From: Saccoglossus kowalevskii
Lineage: Eukaryota > Hemichordata > Enteropneusta > Harrimaniidae
Assembly: GCF_000003605.2 (NCBI RefSeq)
Contig: NW_003144789.1
Location: 6,698-44,390, forward strand
Length of the DNA stretch: 37,693 nucleotides
Reading direction: 5' to 3'
Under the pieces are notes generated by a model, which saw nothing but the letters and a program-made list of their open reading frames with translations, was not told the DNA's origin and searched no databases. Position 1 is the first letter of the stretch; every line of letters starts with the position of its first letter. Made by a program: the position numbers and the translations under genes. Positions 14,400-23,470 of this stretch are shown piece after piece.

Positions 14400-17300
14400 G
14401 TAAGCTATTATGATTATCATTTTACAAAATACTACCATTGTTACGCTGAACATTGACTGTAATCCGCGAAACGGGCAGCTACCGACCGATTCCTTGATCG
14501 CTAGGTCTTATCGCCATTATATATGGGACTGTATCAACACAAGTTGGTTTTGAACATCCTCTGTTTATTTTGTCCTTTCAAATACCCTAAAGATGTTTAC
14601 AGAAACGATGCGTTTTACTGTACCAAATGGTTGATCAATCACCGGCGTGCTAAAGGAGGCACCGCTTTGTCTCCCGCGCATATCCTACCCCATGTAACCT
14701 TTTCAGCGTGAAAAAAGGGCCACGACCACATCTAAAAAGTTTTATGAGAGCAGGGGCAACCTTCATGTCATGGTCGTTAACATAGTTCTCCATACAAAAC
14801 GCATGCCACTTTTTCTCTTTCTCTTTTTTTTCTGACTGACATTTCAAATACCAGGGTAAGACCTATAAGACCCACCCAACGCCGAAAGTGCTAGGAAGGG
14901 ACGTTGTCAATACCGCGGTAATTGCCAAAATTGTTTGGTTTTTCGTCTTACAATACTCTATGACACGAGTTTGTGTGGTAAGTAGGGTCAAGTAGCCCCC
15001 TGCTGCGAAGCCCACTTTCTCGCATCGGACAAGTTTTATTACTCTTTTTTTTTCTCTATGGTACGCTGCTACACTTTTCCCCTACTCTTCGATTTTGCCA
15101 TGATTCATGATCCCAGTATATGCTGACAATGTATCGGATATTCACGCCCAGTTTCCGCCAAGGACGTGTAGATTCTAAATGTAACATGTATACATGCAGG
15201 TTCACGCGACAACGGACAGTCTCGTGTTTATAATTGAGTCGCCACTATCCGTAACTAACGAATTTGAAAATAATAGAGGTGACGATGTGTTTCATTATCC
15301 ATGTCGAACTCAGGCCCGACATAGGCGTGAACGAGAATCTTTACAGAAGTTTCTTAACACACCCCTTCTAAGTCCCAGCGGCGCCTAGACAGATTATCAC
15401 CAAACACAGCCCCCTCCTGTCATCAAAACAATATAAAGGAACAACCGAATTGCCGAAGTGGTTGTATTTTACATATATTTGATGCTTTCTGTGTATTACA
15501 CCCAACGAATGCGTTTGTTTGTGTTTCTTAGTTGTGCGAGCGATGCCTTTCCCGAAACGTATTTTAATAGGTGGACACAGGCATTTCACGCTTGGCGACT
15601 CAGAGACATAGAGTTATTTAGAAAATGTAACTTTTGGAACTGTTGGGAATACATGTCTAGGTCTACACTATCAATTATAATACAGCCTTCAAATCAAACA
15701 CTAGAATACCCTACCATTCCGACACACTACAGTCGCCGCGCTTGCTATTTCATAGTAGCTGCAATCAATGCGATTGTTTGTCGAAAAATAAAAAAAAAAG
15801 TGACGAACGATGAGATATTAGGGAGTGAACTGCATGAGGCAAAGAAAACATGATACGTATAACACGCGTATTTTTCCATAAAAATTCCTTTAAAAGAATC
15901 TGAAATAGCAATCGTGCCAATAAAGTCTCTAGTTACTACGAGAACGGCACCAAAGTATCGAGGCGAGCAGCGGACACCGATAGACTTTAAATCGAAGGAA
16001 AAAAGAAGGCGCTCGTGTTCTAGCACAGCTCAGTCCCAGGCCCCGAAAAAGGTGTTTGTTTCCGAAGTGTTGACGTTCCGTGTGATTATTTCTGTCTTTT
16101 GGCGGAATCCAATACTAACAAATGATTGGGAGTTCATTTTATGGTCCAATTGCATAGGAAAATATTATGTTTAAGTCAGACTTTAGACCGTGCCGTGGTG
16201 TAACACGATAGGTCTATACTGAGCTGTATGATTACTTGGGCTATCTTTGTTCGACGCTACTACCGACGGTGTCGGTGGAAATAGGAAGACTAATTATTCA
16301 ACTTAGTTTTTCTTTGATTGTTGTTGGCATCAGATCGTCCCTGATTTACATTCGGTATGCATACCGACAATTACCTCGAGTAATCTCGTTATCGTTATTT
16401 TTTTAGTTTCTCCAACTAGTAAGCTTCTATACTACTAGTATATGTATCATATTTAATTAAGTCTATTCAGTTTTTTTGTTATCAGTTGTTGATATTGGCA
16501 TATATTTATATCATAACTCTAGGACGATACTATAATTAATTAATAAATCAAATTATTTCGGGGTTCCGTTCTATTTACACACATACTTGCCGCATATGCT
16601 AATTGTTTAATTGCAATCAATTGATTTGTTTTTTATGAACATCATTGTTGATTTCAAAAGGCACAGACGTCGCCGAGACTTACGGCGCCATCGCCCCGGG
16701 TATATTAATATTAAAATATTAATTAGTTCCAAAAATACAACATAAGAATCGGCCTACACAGAGCATGATTGTAAAATTACCCTGGTAATATCTTATCTAA
16801 ACGAAAGAATCTCATCGAATGGGACCACATGTGTACATTAGAAATGGCTTGCAAATATTAGTCCCACACTAAACTCACATACAGCGGTCGACATGGCAAC
16901 GCATCGATCAGATGTATGATCTGTTTTACACATCGTTTGAAGTGTCATCCTCCACCGTGCCCTCTACGTGGGCGATGTCCCCCTACTCCGATAGTTTTTT
17001 TTTCAACGTAACAGGTATTACTGGCACTTCGGGGGTGTTTATTTCAATGCTACTTCTTTTGGTCTTTAAAGTTCCGCGTCGCAAAATCTATATATAGCCT
17101 TTCGCGATTGTCGTTCCGTTCAATGATCCTTAGATTTCATGCCATGACATTTCATCGAACCTTTAGGAACATATGTACGAGAAGTGATATTTCGATGCCT
17201 GTCTGATTTATTGATTTGTTTTCATCTCAAGTTTGACCCTTTGCCTAAATTTGGCAAGATCGACCAATAAGTTGTACACATGACCCAATATTACGATTGC

Positions 17301-20300
17301 CTGACGGCAACAGCTGCTTATGTTTGTTTCTGTCAGAGGAAATCCACAACTAACAATCGAGGATGTGGATATACGGACTACCCTGGTACACACATGTTTT
17401 AAATATAATGCACGGTAGCCCATTACAAATATCGTATATTCATAATTCCACTGTGCTCGAAGTGCATATAGAAATGAAGGCAATGAAATTCGCCCACGTA
17501 AGCACGTTAAGCACTTCGTGATAAGTGGCACTACTCTGTTATGATTTACAAGTGGACCGTGAAAATCGCAAGGGTGGTCTCTCATGAACAAGAGAAGAAA
17601 ACAAAAAGAACGATAAGACCTTTATGTCTAACTCGAGTGAGTATTTTCTTGAAATATGAATCAATATTGCACAGGAATACACTGCTTAGGCTCCGACAGA
17701 CATGTCTGAGCTCCGACGGTACGCTGCCCGTAACATGTTTATTGATACAACCGATATTATGTGCAATCGTTAGCACAACTACTCACAAAATAATGCTATT
17801 TGGCATGATAAACATTGACTAATTCTAATTAAAACGTGTAAGCTAACAGTCGGCATGGGTCCCATAATGATGCGACACATGAAAAATACTTTGTTTACAT
17901 GAAATTCGAACTGTATTCTACATGTGTTGCTTGCGTCGTGTGGGACTCACATCGTACACGACGCAATGGCACGCTATACATAACTACTCTCCCACTATTT
18001 GCTGGCGATGTACATGTACAGCGCGAGCTTGCCAAACTCGCTTGTAACAGCTGTCTTCGCAGGGGTCTAGCGTATAACTGTAACAGAAATAACGGAGAGA
18101 TGTAAATATTAGCTTTACAAGACGAAGTAACACATTATCTCTCCCCCGCGAGGATGACTGCTCTATAAATAAAACATCTCATGAAAGCGAGATCATAGAC
18201 ACCAGACTCAATATTTGCGGCCCCACATCGCGCCCACGTGAATCACCACAGAATAAGTCATGAAGCACACACGGCAGGAAAAATCAGACGTTTTAAGATG
18301 ATTATTTTCTTTCAAAACAAGGCTTAAATACCGATCCAATTCCGCGACTCAGAGAAGGCCACTTTTACTACGAAAGAATGTCCGTGCTTGTAACACGAGA
18401 ATTGCCGAACCATTCTATTTTTCGAATCTCATCATTCTTGGCTCAGAGTGGAGAATGACTGTAGTCACATATGCTCCGGATTTATCACGAGGTAGTTATG
18501 ATGCCCATTCAGGGGTTGGCCTCAAAATGTAATAAATCATTTATGTTGCTGGTCGTAATTCTCAGTCCGTTTACATTGTAGAAGTGGGTCGTCGACACTG
18601 TACTATGTGTACAGTGCCGCGTAGTCAAAAAGTTACAATAATGATTGAATAACGATGGGATGATGAGGTATATATATATATATATATATGTATGATATCT
18701 TGTGTCAATATAGATCATCGCTTGCCTAGTAACTCGACCAAAATAGAGGCATGACTATATACCGATTTTCGCTGGACTCTACTTAGTAGCTTCTGTATTT
18801 CACCCCGATGTATGTTCATTTCTGTGATGACGTCAATGTTTATCAGGCGCGGTTACGCTGTTTTTCTTGGAATTTACTGTGCTAAAGGTGATTGGATTGT
18901 AGGTTGAACTATCGTAGGTAATGTTACCCAACCGCTGTCAGGGAACCCGATCCAAGGAAGTGAACTATCGCTCTGTAAATTCTACAGAACATTAACTTTT
19001 GTAACTTTGCCCCGGGGTTCCAACAAAAAGTCAAAGGGTAGCGAAAGAAAATATCAACGAGATATAAAATGAAATGAGTGTACAATAGATATCTGCCATC
19101 ATCCCGTTAATGCGCTGTAATTTTGAAGTAACTTAAACCGGCGAAGTATACAACTTGGCGACAAAAAAGTATAAAGTGGTTTTGCTGGTAACACCTAATG
19201 ACATACATCTCATCACCGTGTGTGTGATCGCAAGAACATGTACTGAATTTATTTATTGAACTATACTATATTTTATTTGCTTTGTAGGTAGAGGAAGAAA
19301 AAACAGTTTTGTGTTCGATTTACATGGCCTTCTTCCGAGGGAGTTCGTTTTGTCAGCCGAACTGAGGTTGTATGTACAAAAAGAAAAAGAAAACGCTAAA
19401 AAGGACACAGCGAGGGTAAACCTCTTCCAAATCAGTGGGTCGGGAACAAGACAACAGTCTGACTTGCTTGAAACACGAACGGTTCACATAACAGAAAAAG
19501 GCTGGCTTGTTTTTGACGTCACGCAAACTTTTCTGAGCCACCAAAAACACTTGGCAGCGGCCAGTTTGCTGGAGAATACTACGATGCATTACGCGATTGA
19601 AATGGTGGACGAAAGCGACAATGAATTGAGAATTTCCCGTAGACGCCGGCGAAACCAGGACAGGATGCCGCTTTTAATTTTATACCTAAATGACACTGCC
19701 ATAAGAAAGAACGATATCCTCACCCCAGCTTACATGGATATACATGGGGAGAAGCTGCAAGATGGAGCGGGGGAGGAAAAAGAGGAAAACACGTCGGGAA
19801 AGAGGAGACGGAGAAAACGGTCCACTTCGAGTGCGCGGAGAAGTAATACAAGAAGTAAAAAGTGCCAGCTGTACGAGTTCTATGTGGACTTTCAAAAAGT
19901 TGGATGGAGCGACTGGATCATTGCCCCAAACGGTGAGAATTGATTTCATACTAAAAGCACATTTTGTTTTTTTTGTTTGTTTTAGTTTAGTGTTTACGAC
20001 GTCTCGGAGTAGGGATGGGTAGATGTGAATTTCAAAAGTGCATATGACACGGACGTCACATCCAGAGCGGAAATTTGATACGGCATCCAATGGCCAAACA
20101 GAACACATTCAGGCTCACCGTGACTGCCCTAGTAAAACTGTGTCGGGTGTGGGGTTGGGCAACGATTGTCGCTGCTTTTCTCGAAATACAGATGTTTCTC
20201 GAAATACAGACATGTTATCATATTAGTGCTCATGGTCATTTGGACGCTGAACATGGTGAAAAGATGGCATATTATGCGTAATCTCATCGTGACTACGAGA

Positions 20301-20890
20301 ATTCGCTAAAAATGTAGCGTGTTACATGATTTGAACCGCGGACCAGTGACACAGACCATTGCCATTGTTAATGGAGGCCCGCAGTTTACAGTCACGCCGA
20401 TCCGCCTTCAGTCAATAAGATCAATTGTGGGTCACACCTCAGTTGAAGACAACACATTCTTTCCATTTTAGTAGCGAAATATATAGAATTCTACAATTCC
20501 CTGTACTATAGGTGTATTGGCCAGGCTAATTAACGACACATTTAGGTTCGGACAGTTTTTGGGGTAAATGTTAATCACAAATCGTCAGACATAACCATAC
20601 AATCACTTAGCTTTTCAAACCTGTTTTGTTTTTATCCAGGTTACAACGCTAACTTCTGTAACGGTCACTGTCCATTCCCATTGGATCCTCATTTTAACGC
20701 CACCAATCACGCTACAGTGCAGGCCATCTTGAACACAAAGGACTTCAGTTTAAAGGGTCAACGGATTCCGAAACCTTGCTGCGTGCCATCCGATTTTGAC
20801 AGCATCCACGTTCTGTATTTGGACGATTACAATAACGTCGTTTTGAAAGAGTTCGACGATATGGAGGCCAAAAGCTGTGGGTGCCACTGA
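14051..20890 (+). CDS. BMP-family ligand precursor, ADMP/BMP2/4-like (three exons, 414 residues)
   Basis: The coding join is 14051-14399, 19288-19932 and 20640-20890 (1245 bases). Residues 1-22 form a signal peptide with core GLIVLSLFWLV. The propeptide carries LLNVFGLRELP (59-69) and ANTVRSF (107-113), both BMP2/4-type landmarks, and sequons at N213, N251 and N284. Processing is expected after R294 in RRRRKR, giving a 120-residue mature chain. Its knot cysteines are C309, C338, C342, C378, C379, C411 and C413, with FYVDFQKVGWSDWIIAPNGY, the N351-A-T sequon and a terminal SCGCH. As a secreted dimer it should signal through type I/II serine-threonine kinase receptors and SMAD1/5/8. Deuterostome BMP2/4 is nearly invariant in this domain. 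The divergence here, TNHATVQ and the DDMEAKSCGCH end favour ADMP, but a derived BMP2/4 paralogue is possible. Total length is normal for the family. Confidence 0.95.
15380..15390. promoter_or_regulatory. GGCGCC next to AGAC, SMAD-like pair
   Basis: GGCGCC (15380-15385) is followed after one base by AGAC (15387-15390). GGCGCC is the GC-type SMAD1/5 site and AGAC the SMAD4 half site. The 1-base spacing differs from the typical 5-base spacing of BMP response elements, so this is a weaker candidate than the one at 16664. Confidence 0.3.
16664..16689. promoter_or_regulatory. Composite SMAD-like element in BMP intron 1
   Basis: The run reads CAGAC (16664-16668), GTCGCC, AGAC (16676-16679), four bases, then GGCGCC (16684-16689). 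On the minus strand this is GGCGCC-N4-GTCT. Known BMP response elements pair GGCGCC or GRCGNC with GTCT at N5. Four SMAD-type half sites in 26 bases, in an otherwise A+T-rich intron of a BMP gene, suggest autoregulation. The spacing is one base short of canonical. Confidence 0.45.
18669..18689. repeat. TA dinucleotide microsatellite
   Basis: About ten uninterrupted TA repeats in BMP intron 1. Confidence 0.95.
18828..18835. promoter_or_regulatory. Perfect CRE palindrome TGACGTCA
   Basis: A full CREB/ATF site (GATGACGTCAATG) lies 460 bases upstream of BMP exon 2. An 8-mer can occur by chance, and there is no other support. Confidence 0.3.
19288..19932 (+). CDS. BMP ligand coding exon 2 (propeptide, cleavage site, start of knot domain)
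   Basis: The acceptor TTTGCTTTGTAG precedes GTAGAGGA, and the donor is CCAAACG followed by GTGAGAA. The exon has 645 bases and keeps phase 1. It encodes residues 117-331 plus the first base of codon 332. It includes FVFDLHGLLPREFVLSAELR, an arginine run R234-R238, N284 just before the convertase site ending at R294, a basic mature N-terminus (ARRSNTRSKKC) and the first knot cysteine C309. Confidence 0.95.
19933..20639 (+). other. BMP ligand intron 2 (707 bases), inside the mature domain
   Basis: The intron runs from GTGAGAA to TTTTTATCCAG and splits the glycine codon in APN-G-YN. It contains an 18-bp tandem pair TTTCTCGAAATACAGATG at 20177-20211. Vertebrate BMP2 and BMP4 have no intron here. 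Confidence 0.92.
20640..20890 (+). CDS. BMP ligand coding exon 3 (most of the cystine-knot domain)
   Basis: The acceptor TATCCAG precedes GTTACAAC, and the stop is TGA at 20888-20890. The exon encodes residues 332-414 with CNGHCPFPL, NATNHATVQAIL, KPCCVP and VLYLDD, ending SCGCH. Between C342 and C378 there are 35 residues against 30 in BMP2. The five extra residues fall around DFSLKGQR, the helix or pre-helix loop that contributes to receptor contact. Confidence 0.96.
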
Positions 20891-21460
20891 CACTGTGGAC
20901 TCAAAGTGAAATAGAAAATATTTCACTGTGACCAGTACATTCCTCAACACAATGTTTAATCCACAAAAAATGCTATTATATATATTATTTGCACATTTTA
21001 TAGAAGGTTTGCTCATTTGAACTTTATTTAATTGCCCACCTAAAACTATATGAAGATTATGAAGAATGCTGCGGAAGTCGGTGACCTTTGACCCAATGGA
21101 AAGGTTATCAGTACTCCTCGAGTTCTTCTAGACTTTTGGAAACAACGTAGAGGACCTTTCATGACGAGCTGGCGCTCCACATAGTGAGCATACGCCAAAT
21201 TTGAGTGATAATCAATCCAGTTTATTCAAAGTTTTATTATTATTATTATTATTATTATTATCTGTTTTAAACTGGACCAAATCGGCACAGAGTATATATG
21301 AGAGACTGAAGATATGCGATGGTGGGACTGGAACTTGAGTAAATATTGTGATAACCCTGCGAATATATGGAAATATCCTAGTTTTTTGCTCGTTTTTTTT
21401 TTTGTACAGATTATCACAATTATTTTATTTTTGAAGAAATAAAGTAGAGAAAAATAGCCT
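20891..21460 (+). other. Probable BMP 3' UTR with poly(A) signal
   Basis: AATAAA at 21438-21443 (GAAGAAATAAAGTAG) is the first canonical poly(A) signal after the stop, suggesting a 3' UTR of about 550-570 bases. The UTR includes a TTA microsatellite at 21234-21261 and several A+T-rich, ATTTA-like stretches that could reduce mRNA stability. Confidence 0.55.
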
Positions 21461-23260
21461 TATTTTTAAATGTCGAGATCTCAGTTGAAATCAGAAGAAC
21501 GGGAAAAATGCTTGTTTTGCTGGTGATTTTCATAAAATGCCCTTTAGCTGTCGTATATTGTGAGCATGTATATCAGGGCGCGGGAAATACTAATAGTTAC
21601 GGGTAAACATACCTCCCCATTTCAAAGTGACGGACGTTAGCTGGAAAAAAAACAACAAGTCAGCGACTACGAATATACTCGACACCTAGGTGAACCTTTA
21701 AACTGTTAATCCGCTTATTTAAAAACTGTTCTGAATATTGCTTAATTCACCAAAGAGGAGAAGTGCATGGACGATGCTACGGTAAACCTATTTCAAAAGC
21801 TAAAGAGATGATCAGAGACCCGTCGATAGACAGATATTTCTTGCATTGATGGTCGGGCGCCAGTTTGTCGGCGCAGTTTAGACGATGGATAAACCATTCA
21901 TTGGTATTCTATTGAGCGGTTCTGAAACGGACACAAATGTATTCTCACTGAAAACAGATCATTACGGCATTATCGTATTGTCCGCTTGTCTCTGTGTGTT
22001 TTCTCCTTGTCAAGTGCCCCTGTTCAATTGGCCGCTGTCAATAGCCACAATACATGGGCTTAACTTGACTTTATCTTATGGGTAAACACGATCAAAGTGC
22101 TAATCGTTCTGTTTTCTCGCCGACCACAGGGCGATTTGTATACAGTGCAATGCCCAGTAGACTGAAATGTGGCGTTTTCTAACGACTTTTTCCCCGATGC
22201 ACGCGTCATTCGCCGCCTCTACCAGACAATTTTCGCGTTGTCAAGCTCCGATGTCCATAGCGACCCATTACGATTGAGTAGTAATCTTAACGGTGGTTTT
22301 GGCATTGAGGCTGATATCCCAAGCCGAAATTACCCACCACAACTACGTCAAATCTTGGCTAGTATTGACACTCAATTCCTGTATTACTGAAACCCGTCAG
22401 TTCTCCCAGACGGACGACAAGATACGTACAATAGAATCCATGTCAACGTTACTCAACTCAAAAGACGTGTTCAAATACTGTCTACTGTGTTTTTCGCAGA
22501 CGGCGCCAAACACCAAATTGTTGTAGTTGTCAAGTCAAGTTGACGGTGTCGGTCGGTCGCGTAGTTGGCCGCGGTAGTAATAATATTCACTTGCCAGACA
22601 ACCACGTGATTTGGCATGCACACGTGCATTCGCAAACGAGTGTCACGTGAATTACCACCAATTTGAATTTGGAATTTCAGAAATATTAATGTTGCCCCCA
22701 TAATATAGGGTATGGGATTTTGCACAGGTCCCGCGAAAAAAAATCCTAAAATCAAGTGAAGTGGCTTTGAGTGATGAAAATGAATGAAGTTTGATTTGGT
22801 GAATAAACGCCAAGATCTACAGCAATTTTCAGATCTATAATATTTCAGGATTTGTTGTCAAACCAACTGATTTTATCATTTTCCTTTGGGGTAATAAAAA
22901 TCATTAAGGGAGGTGCAAAGTGGGAACGCAAATTTAAAACATTCCTGTCACTGTGCAATGCGCCTTAGAGTTTCTTGTAAATAAACATTTTTTTCATACA
23001 CGCTGTGTGGGACTCATCTAGAACATGGCGACAACGGCATGAGTGTGGGACATTAAGAGATATTAAAATCTATATAATAATGAATGTATTCCTATTTATT
23101 CTGTTGTTATTAAATATAGATCGATATTATGGGCGACTAAACAACAGCACATTCATATTTCCAATACATCTATCCTAATGTTATCTTTACGTGTAAGTGA
23201 TATATTTGCACGCTCCATCAAGACTACGTTCTTTTCGTAATAATAATACCCATTTTCATA
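21461..23260. other. Intergenic region downstream of the BMP gene, no gene recognised
   Basis: The ORFs are under 80 codons without family features. Two GGCGCC sites are notable. GGCGCC-AGTTT-GTCG at 21856-21870 has the canonical 5-base spacing but GTCG instead of GTCT. CAGACGGCGCC at 22497-22507 has the two halves adjacent. No tRNA or other RNA gene is seen. Confidence 0.6.
21856..21870. promoter_or_regulatory. Near-canonical BMP response element downstream of the BMP gene
   Basis: GGCGCC (21856-21861), five bases, then GTCG (21867-21870). This matches the GRCGNC-N5-GTCT pattern except for the final base. It sits inside a small direct repeat, with CGGCGCAGTTTAGACG following immediately and adding another AGAC. 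Confidence 0.35.
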
Positions 23261-23470
23261 TACTGTAAAGGGTTAATTATTCATTGGGTTTTAATTTAGC
23301 TTATTTCGCTGACTGGAAAATGCGCTAAATTAAAACCCAGTGAATATGTAAAATTTAGCATAGAACACAGTATCTAAATGACGAAACCGTGAATTTATAA
23401 CCCACTGAATATGCCTGAAATGGTAAATCAGTGAAATTTAAACCCAGTGAAAATTAGTCATTTTACAGTA
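23261..23470. mobile_element. 210-bp MITE-like element, same family as 8246-8450
   Basis: The left end TACTGTAAAG (23261-23270) pairs with the right end TTTTACAGTA (23461-23470) at 9 of 10 positions. The interior repeats phrases such as AAACCCAGTGAA and AACCCACTGAATATG. GCGCTAAATTAAA is shared with the degenerate copy at 4490-4685. There is no ORF, so it would be non-autonomous. Confidence 0.7.

Larger units (their letters stand above)
14400..19287 (+). other. BMP ligand intron 1 (4.9 kb) with candidate regulatory sites
   Basis: This GT-AG intron runs from GTAAGC to TTTGCTTTGTAG. The ORFs inside it (up to 131 codons at 15458-15853) are uninterpretable and probably chance. Notable points are SMAD-like composites at 15380-15390 and 16664-16689. 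An A+T-rich patch with several TAATTA and TTAATTAA homeodomain-type words lies at about 16440-16640. There is a perfect CRE palindrome at 18828-18835 and a TA microsatellite at 18669-18689. Confidence 0.85.

Noticed and set aside
15458-15853. 131-codon ORF in BMP intron 1
   Set aside because: It overlaps an antisense ORF, has no family features and lies wholly inside an intron. Composition is like the surrounding sequence.
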